DNA of 64,000 nt. It comes from Seminibacterium arietis (GTDB taxonomy: Bacteria; Pseudomonadota; Gammaproteobacteria; Enterobacterales; Pasteurellaceae). Within the stretch, counting starts at the first letter, position 1; each line of letters starts with the position of its first letter. This document shows positions 18,827 through 28,687 of this stretch, piece after piece. Under the pieces are notes generated by a model. The model was not told the DNA's origin. It saw nothing but the letters and a program-made list of their open reading frames with translations, and searched no databases. The stretch spans positions 186,001-250,000 of the forward strand of contig NZ_JBHTJN010000004.1 of NCBI RefSeq assembly GCF_042675725.1. Direction: 5' to 3'. A program made the translations under genes and the position numbers.

Positions 18827-19782
18827 TAATCCAACACTTTACCAACAGCAAACCAATCTGCTCTGCCATTCAACAAATCTTGAGCAGACATAACTTTCTT
18901 ACCTGCTGGCTGTAATTGTAATAAATTCAGTACACCATCTGAAGTTGCGATTTGAATACCATTTTTATCTGCACTTAAAATTGTTCCTGCGACTTTATTT
19001 TGGTGAGGTAACACTTGAGCTTGATAGACTTTTAAAGTTTGCAAATTACCTTGTGGATCATTTAATGTAAAATAGCTAATCGGCCACGGATTAAAAGCTC
19101 GGATATTACGTTCAAGCTGAAGTGCAGTGTGATTCCAATTTATTTTAGCTTCTTCTTTGGATAATTTATCGGCGTAACTAGCAACATTATCATCTTGTTT
19201 TTGTGGACAAAACTTTCCCTCATCTAATTGATTTAAAACATCAATTAATGCTTTTGGTGCTATTTGAGCTAATTTTTGGTATAAATCAGCAGATGTGTCC
19301 GTTGGTTGAATATCACAATAAACTTTGTGTAACATATCGCCAGTATCTAATCCCTCATTCATTTGCATAATGGTTACACCTGTTTGTTGATCTCCCGCCC
19401 AAATAGCACGTTGAATAGGTGCTGCACCACGCCAACGTGGAAGCAATGAACCATGTACATTTAAGCAACCAAATTTTGGAATATCTAGCACCGCTTTTGG
19501 TAAAATTAAGCCATAAGCTACAACTACTATCACATCTGGATTTAATGCCAGCAATTCAGCTTGAGCTTGTTCTTTTCTCAAACTTTTTGGTTGATATACC
19601 AGTAGATTATGTTGTTCTGCTAATATTTTCACCGCACTTGCCTGTAATTTTTTACCTCGTCCTGCAGGTTTATCTGGTTGAGTATAAACTGCTATCACCT
19701 TATGCTGTGAATTAAGTAATTCTTGCAGATGCTGTGCTGCAAAATCAGGTGTGCCAGCAAAAATAATGTTTAATGGTTTCAT
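18826..19782 (-). CDS. fmt: methionyl-tRNA formyltransferase
   Basis: Formylates initiator Met-tRNA. The 318-residue product from ATG 19782 (MKPLNIIFAGTPDFAAQHL) has the N10-formyltetrahydrofolate enzyme signature LNVHGSLLPRWRGAAPIQRAI with its catalytic asparagine-histidine pair, and MNEGLDTGDML supplying the aspartate. An in-frame ATG five codons upstream is less likely because the MKPLNI start matches the family. It sits between def and rsmB, the classic def-fmt-rsmB operon, and overlaps rsmB. Confidence 0.97.
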   Translation of the reverse strand: MKPLNIIFAGTPDFAAQHLQELLNSQHKVIAVYTQPDKPAGRGKKLQASAVKILAEQHNLLVYQPKSLRKEQAQAELLALNPDVIVVVAYGLILPKAVLDIPKFGCLNVHGSLLPRWRGAAPIQRAIWAGDQQTGVTIMQMNEGLDTGDMLHKVYCDIQPTDTSADLYQKLAQIAPKALIDVLNQLDEGKFCPQKQDDNVASYADKLSKEEAKINWNHTALQLERNIRAFNPWPISYFTLNDPQGNLQTLKVYQAQVLPHQNKVAGTILSADKNGIQIATSDGVLNLLQLQPAGKKVMSAQDLLNGRADWFAVGKVLD

Positions 19783-19815
19783 TACATAATCCTTCAAAGT
19801 GCAGTCAATTTTGAG

Positions 19816-20328
19816 TTATTTTTGTTTAGCCAATTGTTTTTGTAATTTCAACAATTTCTCTTTCATACGTTGACGTTTTAAAGGTGACAAATAATCCGCA
19901 AACACCACTCCATTTAAGTGATCAATTTCATGCTGAATGCAAATCGCCAATAATTCATCTGCTTGTAAGATAAATTCTTCTCCTTTTCGATTAAAGGCTT
20001 TCACTGTCACTTTCTCTTTTCTTGGCACAAAGCCCCTTAATCCTGGTAATGAAAGGCAACCTTCTTCAATACCTGTTTCACCACAGCTTTCTATAATCTC
20101 TGGATTAATCAATACAATTTGATTTTCGCCTGTACCTTCAATATCAATAGTAATCACTCGTTTATGTACATTCACTTGAGTTGCTGCTAAACCAATTCCT
20201 TCTTGATGATACATCGTTTCAAACATATCATCTATAAACTGTGACAATGCTTCATCAAATACCGTAACAGGTTCAGCTACGATTTTTAATCTTTCATCGG
20301 GATAAATCAATACATCTAATAACGCCAT
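19816..20328 (-). CDS. def: peptide deformylase
   Basis: Metalloenzyme that removes the N-formyl group from new proteins. All three signature motifs are present in the 170-residue protein: GIGLAATQV, EEGCLSLPG (metal cysteine) and QHEIDHLNG (two metal histidines plus the catalytic glutamate). It lies 33 bases upstream of fmt, so deformylation and formylation genes are co-transcribed. Confidence 0.98.
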   Translation of the reverse strand: MALLDVLIYPDERLKIVAEPVTVFDEALSQFIDDMFETMYHQEGIGLAATQVNVHKRVITIDIEGTGENQIVLINPEIIESCGETGIEEGCLSLPGLRGFVPRKEKVTVKAFNRKGEEFILQADELLAICIQHEIDHLNGVVFADYLSPLKRQRMKEKLLKLQKQLAKQK

Positions 20329-20495
20329 AAGATCCTTTCTAATTTAATACAAAAATATATGGCTATTGTACCTATTTTTACGAAAAAGTTTAATAAAATG
20401 TGAAAAGGATTAGTGATTATTTCGATTGATAAAACTTCATAAGAAAGCACTGCTATTATAACATAATGGCAATATTTTAATTTTACAGAAAAAAT

Positions 20496-20524
20496 ACCGC
20501 ACTTTACTATAATGAAAGTGCGGT
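20496..20524 (-). terminator. terminator of pheA made of paired uptake signals
   Basis: ACCGCACTTT (20496-20505) and AAAGTGCGGT (20515-20524) form a 10-bp stem with a 9-base loop, followed on the minus strand by a run of T residues after an A. It separates pheA from the def-fmt-rsmB group. Confidence 0.85.
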
Positions 20525-20547
20525 AATTTTTCACATCATTAAGATGT

Positions 20548-21711
20548 TTATGTAACGTCGACAGGTTTTACAATTTCACTTGGATAACAACCTAATATTT
20601 TCAAATAATTGCTATATTGGCGTAATTCTTCTAATGCAATTTGAACACTTGGATTATTAATATTTGCATCAATTTCTAAATAAAACATTTCATCCCAAGT
20701 CTGACCATAAATCGGACGAGATTCTAATTTTGTCATATTTATATTATGCTTTTTAAACACCAATAATGCATCAACCAATGACCCTACTTGTTGCTTATTA
20801 GTTGTCATTAATAATAATGTCTTCGTATGTATCTGCGGAGCAACTACAATAGGTTGTTTAGCGACAATAATGAAACGAGTAATATTATTCTGTTGATTAG
20901 CAATATCAGTTTTTAGTACTTGAAGCCCATATAAATTTCCACCATCTGCATTACCTAATGCTGCAATATTAGGCTTATTAAGACTCGCTACTAATTGCAT
21001 AGCATGAGAACTACTCTCACAATATTCAATATGAATACGATCCAAAGTACGAATAAAATTGCTACATTGTTGAATTACTTGAGGATGACTATACAATGTA
21101 TCAATTTCGGTTAGATTTTGCTGACTATTCACTAGTACACAGTGTTTGATTGGATATGCCAATTCTCCTACTAATGATAATTCTGTGTGCTGCAACAAAT
21201 CATAAACTTCATTAATAGAACCAGATGTAGTATTTTCTAGAGGAAGAATGCCGTAATCAGCTTCACCTGCTTGAACTTGTTCAAAAACCTGACTAAAAGA
21301 ATCACAACTTATTTCAACTAACTCTTCTTGATAACGAGTTGCATAATTACGAGCAGCGAGATGCGAGTATGAGCCTCTCTTACCTAAAAAAGCAATATGA
21401 ATATTTTGTTCACGCTGTTGATTTAGTTTTTTTTGTAAATACACTTGCTGAGTTAAAACTGAGTCTTCAATAATCCGTTGGAAAATTTGTGTAATATACT
21501 GAGCCTCAAGTTGGTAATGATGATTTTCTGCAAACTGAACCAATTCTCTCAATAATTGCTGTTCACGCTCGACGTCACGCAAAGATTTTTGTGTAATTTC
21601 TTTGCTACGTGCTACATCAAGTGCTAAACGATGTCGTTCTGATAATAATTTTAATAAACTACGATCGACTTGAGTAATTTGTTGACGTATTTCATTTAAA
21701 TCAAAATTCAT
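20548..21711 (-). CDS. pheA: bifunctional chorismate mutase / prephenate dehydratase
   Basis: Converts chorismate to prephenate and then to phenylpyruvate in phenylalanine biosynthesis. The 387-residue protein has an AroQ-type mutase domain (about 1-90, with LLSERHRLALDVARSK), a dehydratase domain (about 105-285) and a C-terminal ACT regulatory domain with the phenylalanine-binding ESRP motif (LESRPIYGQTWDEMFYLEI). I see no obvious phenylalanine-rich leader peptide in the 139-base gap upstream; it is occupied by the lpxC terminator and AT-rich sequence. Confidence 0.96.
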   Translation of the reverse strand: MNFDLNEIRQQITQVDRSLLKLLSERHRLALDVARSKEITQKSLRDVEREQQLLRELVQFAENHHYQLEAQYITQIFQRIIEDSVLTQQVYLQKKLNQQREQNIHIAFLGKRGSYSHLAARNYATRYQEELVEISCDSFSQVFEQVQAGEADYGILPLENTTSGSINEVYDLLQHTELSLVGELAYPIKHCVLVNSQQNLTEIDTLYSHPQVIQQCSNFIRTLDRIHIEYCESSSHAMQLVASLNKPNIAALGNADGGNLYGLQVLKTDIANQQNNITRFIIVAKQPIVVAPQIHTKTLLLMTTNKQQVGSLVDALLVFKKHNINMTKLESRPIYGQTWDEMFYLEIDANINNPSVQIALEELRQYSNYLKILGCYPSEIVKPVDVT

Positions 21712-21804
21712 ATTTTACCCTTTGTATTTTGCTAAATAAGAATAAAGAATATTTTATTTAGACGTTACTTTATATACTTTTAACTACAAAATTTGTGGTA
21801 AAGA

Positions 21805-21837
21805 AAAAAGCTATATTTCATCGAAATATAGCTTTTT
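21805..21837 (-). terminator. terminator downstream of lpxC (end of the dcw transcript)
   Basis: A perfect 15-bp stem (21805-21819 with 21823-21837) with a 3-base loop and flanking A and T runs lies just after the lpxC stop. It is the strongest hairpin in the region and probably ends the long cell-division transcript. Confidence 0.88.
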
Positions 21838-21850
21838 AGTTAAAAACTAA

Positions 21851-22768
21851 TTAAATCAAAACATAACCTGGTGCAACATAGCCTTGAAGTACTTGCTCTT
21901 TCTCATCAAATGACACAAATTCCCATGCTTCTTGATTAGATAGTAATGCTCTCAGTAATTTGTTATTTAAACCATGACCAGACTTATATGCCTTAAAATC
22001 ACCAATGATATTGTAGCCCGCCATATAGAGATCACCGATAGCATCAAGCATCTTATGACGAACTAACTCATCTTTAAAACGTAGGCCATCTTCATTCAAA
22101 ATACGATAATCATCAAGCACAATAGCATTATCCAAACTACCGCCTAATGCTAAGCCTTGCGATTGTAAATATTCAATATCCTTCATAAAACCAAATGTTC
22201 TTGCACGACTAAGTTGTTGAATAAATGCTTGAGCTGAAAAATCCATAACGTAGTTACAAACATTTTTATTGATTGCAGGATGATCAAAATCAATTGTGAA
22301 ATCTAGACGGAAGCCATTATAAGGTTTGAATTCAGCCCACTTATCACCATCTTCTACTCGTACGTGCTGTTTCACTCGTATAAATTTCTTCGGTGCGTTT
22401 TGCTCTTCTATACCTGCATCGAGTAAAAGATAAATAAATGGACTTGAACTTCCATCCATAATAGGAAGTTCAGCAGAATCCACTTCAATAATAATATTGT
22501 CAATACCTAATCCTGCTAATGCGGCATTTAAATGTTCTACAGTAGAAATTTTCACACCACTTTCATTCACTAAACAAGTACAAAGCATAGTATCACGAAC
22601 AGCATTCGCATCCGCAGGAAACATCACTGGCGGATTTAAATCTGTACGACAATACACAACTCCCGTATTAGTTGCTGCAGGACGCAAAGTGAGGGTAACT
22701 TTATTACCACTATGCAAACCCACACCTGTTACTTTAATACTTTGTTTTAGTGTTCTTTGTTTAATCAT
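21851..22768 (-). CDS. lpxC: UDP-3-O-acyl-N-acetylglucosamine deacetylase
   Basis: Zinc amidase for the committed step of lipid A synthesis. The 305-residue product from ATG 22768 (MIKQRTLKQSIKVTGVGLHSG) has the zinc histidine in STVEHLNAAL, and the second histidine and aspartate in HKMLDAIGDL. The Met at 22783 gives only five extra residues and has no ribosome binding site. It follows ftsZ, the standard end of the division cluster. Confidence 0.97.
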   Translation of the reverse strand: MIKQRTLKQSIKVTGVGLHSGNKVTLTLRPAATNTGVVYCRTDLNPPVMFPADANAVRDTMLCTCLVNESGVKISTVEHLNAALAGLGIDNIIIEVDSAELPIMDGSSSPFIYLLLDAGIEEQNAPKKFIRVKQHVRVEDGDKWAEFKPYNGFRLDFTIDFDHPAINKNVCNYVMDFSAQAFIQQLSRARTFGFMKDIEYLQSQGLALGGSLDNAIVLDDYRILNEDGLRFKDELVRHKMLDAIGDLYMAGYNIIGDFKAYKSGHGLNNKLLRALLSNQEAWEFVSFDEKEQVLQGYVAPGYVLI

Positions 22769-22815
22769 AATTTTTCTCTTCATTAATTAACGAATAACAG
22801 ACCGCACTTCAACAG

Positions 22816-24111
22816 TTATTCATCTTTATTTCGCATAAAACTTTCTGCGTTAAAAATACTGCCTTCTCGTTTGAAGGAACTCAATCTATCAGTAATTGGA
22901 GTATCTAAAATACTTCGTCCTCCCATATCTGATCCTCGACTAACATCTTGTTTTTTGACCGCACCAATTTCATTACGTTCAGTTGCAAATGAGCGATTTT
23001 GCTCCGCAACTCCAGCATTACGATTAACCACTGGAGATTGTGCTTTAATTTGAATATCAGGAGCTAAAATATCACCAATACCCGTTGCAACAATTGTGAC
23101 TCTAATTTCATCTGACATATCAGGTACTAATGTTGTTCCTACAACCACAGTAGCATCTTCTGATGCGAAAGCTTTCACAACGTCACCAACAATATTAAAT
23201 TCGTCTAATGTTAAATCAAAACCGCCAGTAACATTAACGAGTACTCCCCTAGCACCCGATAAATCTACATCTTCCAACAGCGGACTCGCTACTGCTTCCT
23301 GAGCGGCTTTTTCTGCTCGTCCATCAGCAGGTGAACCTTGAACAACACCCGATCCCATCATTGCTCGTCCCATTTCAGACATGACTGTTCTCACATCAGC
23401 AAAATCCACGTTAATCAAACCAGGAGATGTAATCATGTCAGAAATACCTGTTACAGCATTACGTAAAATATCATTCGCTGTCGCAAACGCATCAATCAAC
23501 GTAATATTCTTACCCAATACTTTTAATAATTTATCATTTGGAATGATAATCAGTGAATCAACATGTTTGGATAATTCTTTAATCCCCATTTCAGCGAATT
23601 GCATCCGCTTTCTACCTTCAAAAGAAAAAGGCTTTGTTACAACCGCAACGGTTAATATCCCTAATTCTTTAGCAATTTGAGCCACAATTGGAGCCGCACC
23701 AGTTCCAGTACCGCCACCCATGCCTGCTGCGATAAAAACCATATCAGCACCTTCTAGCATAGCACGCAACGCATCCTGATCATCTTCAGCTGCTTTGCGT
23801 CCTACATTAGGATTCGCTCCTGCACCTAATCCTTTAGTTGTCGCCCCACCAATTTGGACAGTTTGCTGTACATTGCTTTTCCGTAAAGCTTGTGCATCCG
23901 TATTTACTGCATAAAATATAATTCTATCATGCTCGTCATTTGCTGTAGGAAATGTTAATTCGTCAGAATTGAGCAACGTACCACCGATATTATCTTTAAT
24001 CATATTGGCAACCATATGATTTACGGCATTGCCTCCGCCACCACCGACACCAACAACTTTAATGAGTGCACCATTCATATCGCCAAGATCGTAGTCAACC
24101 GGTTCAAACAT
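22816..24111 (-). CDS. ftsZ: cell division GTPase FtsZ
   Basis: Tubulin-like GTPase that polymerises into the division ring. I start it at ATG 24111 (MFEPVDYDLGDMNG) because GGAG precedes this codon. The tubulin signature GGGTGTGAAP and the catalytic NVDFADVRTVMSEMG (T7 loop) are intact. Compared with E. coli FtsZ there are about 20 extra residues between HMVANMI and the strand YAVNTDAQALRK. The C-terminal peptide, which normally reads like DIPAFLR and binds FtsA and ZipA, is degenerate here (NAESFMRNKDE). From memory other Pasteurellaceae share both traits. Confidence 0.97.
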   Translation of the reverse strand: MFEPVDYDLGDMNGALIKVVGVGGGGGNAVNHMVANMIKDNIGGTLLNSDELTFPTANDEHDRIIFYAVNTDAQALRKSNVQQTVQIGGATTKGLGAGANPNVGRKAAEDDQDALRAMLEGADMVFIAAGMGGGTGTGAAPIVAQIAKELGILTVAVVTKPFSFEGRKRMQFAEMGIKELSKHVDSLIIIPNDKLLKVLGKNITLIDAFATANDILRNAVTGISDMITSPGLINVDFADVRTVMSEMGRAMMGSGVVQGSPADGRAEKAAQEAVASPLLEDVDLSGARGVLVNVTGGFDLTLDEFNIVGDVVKAFASEDATVVVGTTLVPDMSDEIRVTIVATGIGDILAPDIQIKAQSPVVNRNAGVAEQNRSFATERNEIGAVKKQDVSRGSDMGGRSILDTPITDRLSSFKREGSIFNAESFMRNKDE

Positions 24112-24201
24112 AATTTTTTCTCCGTTATTGCCAATTCTCAGACCGGCACTAATTATCAAATAACCTAACTTACTCTTATTGTAGATGAAAAATCAAATTT
24201 T

Positions 24202-25479
24202 TCAAAACTCTGATTTGACTTTATTTGCGATTTTTTTCAATCCAGCCCATGCTGATTTTAACAATCCTTCCTCATTGTATGAATCTCTACCCATTTGATT
24301 TTCTTCTTGATCATTGTAATTATATTGTAATAATCCAACAACAGTAGAATATGATGGCTTATTAACATAATCTGTCAATCCTCCAATATTCAATGGACTG
24401 CCGATCCGCACTTGATAGCCAAATACTTTCATCGCACACTGTTTTAAATCTTCAATTTGAGAACCGCCCCCAGTTAAAACAATTCCCGCTATCAGTTCAA
24501 ATTTCATTTGTTTGCTTTCTAATTCATATTTTAACTGAGTTAATTCATTTTTAACCAATCCCAATAGTTCCTCATAACGGGCAGAAGTTGCTACTGAAAG
24601 TTGATCTTTTGTTAATACTCTTGGAGCTCTACCACCAATTCCAATTACCTCAATCTTTTTATCACCTTGCAATGAAGGGGGATGCCAAGCACTACTATAA
24701 TTTACTTTAATCCGTTCTGCTTCTGATCTAGAAGTTTCACAAAAATAAGCAATATCATCAGTTACTCGATTACCTGCGTAAGGAATCACTTTACTAAACC
24801 GCAATGCCCCGTTAGTATAAACAACAATATCCATAGTGCCCGCACCAAAATCTATTAAACAGACACCTAAATCTTTCTCGTCTTCTGTTAAAACAGAGCA
24901 AGCAGAAGCTACGCCTGAGAATACAATTTTATCTACTTTTAATTTACAACGTTCAACTGCTTTTTTTAAGTTATTTAGCCAATCTTGATGACAAGCTATC
25001 AAGTGAGCTTGAGCAGTCAGCCTCACACCTTGCAACCCCAAAGGATCTTTAATATTTACCTGTTTATCTACTTTGTATTCTTGCGGAATCACATGTAAAA
25101 GTGTTAGCCCTTCTCCCATCCTAACAGATCTTGCTGTATGAATAGCAGAATCAATTTCATCTTGAGTTACTTCACCCTCAGAAATAGGCACAAAACCACT
25201 CTCATTTAGACTTTGAATATGTTCCCCTGTAATAGCAAGCGTTACACCCATAATCTGGCAATCGGCTACAGACTCAGCAGCATCAATTGCACGTTGAATA
25301 GAAGCAACTACCGCACCTAAATCAGTAATGCTACCTTTATCTATACCTTTTGAAGGGCAACTGCCGACACCCAACACGTTAACTACACCATCAGGCAAGA
25401 CCTCACCAACTACAGCAACTACTTTGGATGTTCCTACCTCTAAACCTACTATTGTTTTTGATTCCACAATCTTTGCCAT
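24202..25479 (-). CDS. ftsA: cell division protein FtsA
   Basis: Actin-like ATPase that anchors FtsZ to the membrane and recruits later division proteins. The 425-residue protein has the nucleotide-binding GLEVGTSKVVAVVGEV near residue 12, the phosphate-2 motif LIDFGAGTMDIVVY and the adenosine motif IVLTGGGSQIEDL. It ends in an amphipathic membrane-targeting helix (WAGLKKIANKVKSEF). It sits between ftsQ and ftsZ. Confidence 0.97.
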   Translation of the reverse strand: MAKIVESKTIVGLEVGTSKVVAVVGEVLPDGVVNVLGVGSCPSKGIDKGSITDLGAVVASIQRAIDAAESVADCQIMGVTLAITGEHIQSLNESGFVPISEGEVTQDEIDSAIHTARSVRMGEGLTLLHVIPQEYKVDKQVNIKDPLGLQGVRLTAQAHLIACHQDWLNNLKKAVERCKLKVDKIVFSGVASACSVLTEDEKDLGVCLIDFGAGTMDIVVYTNGALRFSKVIPYAGNRVTDDIAYFCETSRSEAERIKVNYSSAWHPPSLQGDKKIEVIGIGGRAPRVLTKDQLSVATSARYEELLGLVKNELTQLKYELESKQMKFELIAGIVLTGGGSQIEDLKQCAMKVFGYQVRIGSPLNIGGLTDYVNKPSYSTVVGLLQYNYNDQEENQMGRDSYNEEGLLKSAWAGLKKIANKVKSEF

Positions 25480-25512
25480 TTTTTATCACTTCATCTTATT
25501 TTAATTTAATGT

Positions 25513-26283
25513 TTAATGGTCGACATCCTTAAATCCAACTGCCGCACCAACCTTATATCTCAAATCAACGTAAGATAATTTTTTATGCTCAGGTATTTCA
25601 ATTTGTGGATAAATTGTAGCGAAACGGTCTAGCTTAGATTTCCACTCTCCACGTCCTAATTTCAACTGAACATCATTATCCAAAGTGATTTGCCACGCAC
25701 CTCTATCATCAATTGAAACAGCTTTCAGTTTCAATCCCTTTAATCTTAAATCATGATAAATTTTATGCCAAGCCTCCATAACAAGTGAGCTTTGATAATC
25801 TGGACCAAATAATTGAGGCAAATTTTCTGCTTTTAATTTATCAGCGGGTAGTTTAAAAATTACTCCATCATCAGACAAAAATTCTGTTTCATTCCAAGTC
25901 GCCACAGGTGTATATTCACTTACCATAATGCTTAACCGATTTGGCCATATTTTTCTAACTACAGCCTCACGAATCCATGGCATTGTTTGAATTTGTTCAC
26001 CTAGCACATCGATGTCTTGCCCAAAAAAACCCTTTAAACTACCAAATTTTTGCAATGCATCTCTGACATCATCGTCTGTAGTAAATGTTGGCGTTCCTAA
26101 TAATGCAAATGCACTTATAGGCTGACTGTCTAGCTTTTCCAAACAAGATTGCCAATTTGTATAAAAATAGACTGCCACACTAATATACAAAAGTATAAGT
26201 AAAGATTTCAGCTGCACAAAAGACTTTGCTCTATCAGTATTATTCCTTATAGACGATTCGGTCTTGTGCCATAATTTACTCAT
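25513..26283 (-). CDS. ftsQ: cell division protein FtsQ
   Basis: Bitopic inner-membrane protein of the divisome that links early and late division proteins through FtsB and FtsL. The 256-residue protein has a short cytoplasmic tail, one membrane helix at about residues 26-45 (LLILLYISVAVYFYTNW), a POTRA domain (with LGTPTFTTDDDVRDAL and IQTMPWIREAVVRKIWPNRLSI) and a C-terminal beta domain. Its ATG overlaps the ddlB stop as TAATG. Confidence 0.94.
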   Translation of the reverse strand: MSKLWHKTESSIRNNTDRAKSFVQLKSLLILLYISVAVYFYTNWQSCLEKLDSQPISAFALLGTPTFTTDDDVRDALQKFGSLKGFFGQDIDVLGEQIQTMPWIREAVVRKIWPNRLSIMVSEYTPVATWNETEFLSDDGVIFKLPADKLKAENLPQLFGPDYQSSLVMEAWHKIYHDLRLKGLKLKAVSIDDRGAWQITLDNDVQLKLGRGEWKSKLDRFATIYPQIEIPEHKKLSYVDLRYKVGAAVGFKDVDH

Positions 26284-27206
26284 TACAAACTTAGCTCCAA
26301 AATTTTTACAACAAGTTGCTCAAAAGAATACCCTACAGTAACCGCTGATTTTGGAAATAAGCTATGACTTGTCATGCCTGGATTTGTATTAACTTCAACT
26401 AAACGAAATTGCCCTTTCCCATCCAACATAACATCAATACGGCTCCAACCACGGGCACCAACAATTTCATAAGCACGCTTAACTAATTCGGCTAGCTCTT
26501 TTTCACGTTCTATTGTTAATCCTGATGGACAAAAATATTTTGTATTATCAGAAATATACTTAGCGTCATAATCGTAAAACTCTCCATCAGGTACTATTTT
26601 CACTGATGGTAGCACTTCATCACCAAGCACAGGCACTGTAAATTCTTCACCGCTCAACCATTCTTCAATCAATACTGTTTCATCATATTTTAAGGCAAAT
26701 TCGACCGCACTTTTAAGTTGTTCAACGGTTTTAACTTTAGTTAAGCCTACACTAGACCCTTCAAGAGAGGGTTTTACCATTAATGGCAAGCCTAGCTTTT
26801 CGACAACTTTTTCTGGACTTAGTTCGCATGCATTTGATTTTGTTACAATTTCCATTTCAGCAACAGGTAATCCGAAAGCTTTCCATAACATTTTGGTTCG
26901 CATTTTATCCATTGTTAAAGCGGAGGTCATCACCCCACACCCTGTATAAGGCAATCCAATTTGCTCTAACAGACCTTGCATTGTACCATCTTCACCGCCA
27001 CGACCATGCAAAATATTAAAAACTCGATCAAATCCTTGTTCTTTTAAAGTGGCTACAGGATAAGTTTTTGGATCAATAGGATAAGCATCAAACCCTTGAT
27101 TTTTAAGAGCTTGTAACACTTCTTTTCCTGAGTTAAGTGACACCTCTCGCTCTGCTGATGTACCACCTAATAGGACTGCTATTTTTTGTTGTTTTAATGG
27201 TTTCAT
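26283..27206 (-). CDS. ddlB: D-alanine--D-alanine ligase
   Basis: Makes the D-Ala-D-Ala dipeptide for peptidoglycan precursors. From ATG 27206 (MKPLKQQKIAVLLGG) the protein has 307 residues with the ATP-grasp features SLEGSSVGLTKV, EEWLSGEEFTVPVL and EVNTNPGMTSHSLFPKSA. The in-frame Met 11 codons upstream would overlap murC. It is translationally coupled to ftsQ. Confidence 0.97.
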   Translation of the reverse strand: MKPLKQQKIAVLLGGTSAEREVSLNSGKEVLQALKNQGFDAYPIDPKTYPVATLKEQGFDRVFNILHGRGGEDGTMQGLLEQIGLPYTGCGVMTSALTMDKMRTKMLWKAFGLPVAEMEIVTKSNACELSPEKVVEKLGLPLMVKPSLEGSSVGLTKVKTVEQLKSAVEFALKYDETVLIEEWLSGEEFTVPVLGDEVLPSVKIVPDGEFYDYDAKYISDNTKYFCPSGLTIEREKELAELVKRAYEIVGARGWSRIDVMLDGKGQFRLVEVNTNPGMTSHSLFPKSAVTVGYSFEQLVVKILELSL

Positions 27207-27217
27207 TTTATATTCTC

Positions 27218-28675
27218 TTATGTTATTTTTTTTGTCCACTCAGTAGCTAACTGACGAGATAATTTACTTACGTTTCCTGCCCCCTGAGCTAAAATCAGAT
27301 CACCATCTTGAATTAAACGATCTAAAGTTTCTGCTAATTGACTCTGGTCTGCTACAAATACAGGATCAATTTTGCCTAAATTACGAATTGAGCGACAAAG
27401 TGAACGACTATCAGCACCTGGTATTGCCTCTTCTCCAGCACTATAAACATCAAACATGATCAAGACATCAACTTGTGAAAGAACTTGAACAAAATCATCA
27501 AATAAATCTCGAGTTCTAGAATAACGATGAGGTTGAAAAATCATCACAATTCGCTTATCTTTCCATCCTTTACGAGCTGCTTCAATAGTAACACTCACTT
27601 CTGTTGGATGATGTCCATAATCATCAACAAGCATCACTTTACCATTTGGACGCTGAAATTCTCCTAAAGGATCAAACCTCCTTCCTGCTCCTTGAAAATC
27701 TGCTAATGCGAGTAAAATGGCTTCATCATCAATGCCTTCTTCTTTTGCCACTGCTAATGCTGCGGTCGCATTCAAAGCATTGTGCTTACCAGGAACATTT
27801 AACATTATTTCGATCTTTCGACCATTTGGCATATTAACAATATAATAACCTTTAAATCCTACTTGATGATAATTTTCAATACGATAATCTGCTTTTTCAT
27901 TAAAACCATAAGTGATCACTTGTCGTCCAATTTTTGGTATCAATTCATCTAATACAGGGTCATCAGCACATAACACGGCTAAACCATAAAAAGGCAAGTT
28001 ATGTAAAAAATTCACATACGTTTGTTTCATCTCAGCAAAATCACCGTGATAAGTATCCATATGATCTGGCTCTATATTTGTTACGACTGATACCATTGGT
28101 TGTAGATGTAAAAATGATGCATCACTTTCATCTGCTTCCGCAATTAAATAACGACTACAACCTAAATAAGCGTTTGTCCCTGCAGATTTAACTAACCCAC
28201 CATTGACAAAAGTAGGATCTAACCCAGCTTGAGCATAAATCATTGAAATCATGGCTGTTGTTGTTGTTTTCCCATGAGTACCTGCCACTGCAATACCATG
28301 CCGAAAACGCATAATCTCGGCTAACATTTGAGCTCGTTGGATGACTGGAATTCTTCTTTCTTTAGCGGCTAAAATTTCTATATTATCTGAGCTAATGGCA
28401 CTAGACATTACAACTACACTAGCATTTTCCACATGCTCTGCTTCGTGAGAAAAATAGATCCTTGCTCCTAAAGCAGTAAGCCGATTAGTCACTGCACTTT
28501 CTGTAATATCTGAACCCGTTACTAAATAACCCTCATTAAGCAATACTTCCGCAATACCGCCCATTCCAGCACCACCAATACCAACAAAATGAATTTGTCG
28601 CACTCGTCGCATTTCAGGAATTATTTTTCTGATTTCTTCTTGAAATTTTGTCATTTTTTCTTGAAATTCTGTCAT
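27218..28675 (-). CDS. murC: UDP-N-acetylmuramate--L-alanine ligase
   Basis: Adds the first amino acid to UDP-MurNAc in the cytoplasm. The 485-residue protein has the Rossmann motif IHFVGIGGAGMGGIAEVL and the ATP loop GTHGKTTTTAMI. The N-terminus contains a small tandem duplication, MTEFQEK followed by MTKFQEE, which also duplicates the start codon. The second ATG (28654) would give 478 residues, nearer the usual length. GAGAT upstream favours the first, so the exact start is uncertain. Confidence 0.96.
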   Translation of the reverse strand: MTEFQEKMTKFQEEIRKIIPEMRRVRQIHFVGIGGAGMGGIAEVLLNEGYLVTGSDITESAVTNRLTALGARIYFSHEAEHVENASVVVMSSAISSDNIEILAAKERRIPVIQRAQMLAEIMRFRHGIAVAGTHGKTTTTAMISMIYAQAGLDPTFVNGGLVKSAGTNAYLGCSRYLIAEADESDASFLHLQPMVSVVTNIEPDHMDTYHGDFAEMKQTYVNFLHNLPFYGLAVLCADDPVLDELIPKIGRQVITYGFNEKADYRIENYHQVGFKGYYIVNMPNGRKIEIMLNVPGKHNALNATAALAVAKEEGIDDEAILLALADFQGAGRRFDPLGEFQRPNGKVMLVDDYGHHPTEVSVTIEAARKGWKDKRIVMIFQPHRYSRTRDLFDDFVQVLSQVDVLIMFDVYSAGEEAIPGADSRSLCRSIRNLGKIDPVFVADQSQLAETLDRLIQDGDLILAQGAGNVSKLSRQLATEWTKKIT

Positions 28676-28687
28676 TTTCTATCTCAA

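Noticed and set aside
20316..20534. 72-codon open frame upstream of def
   Set aside because: It overlaps the def start and the pheA terminator and shows no protein family features.
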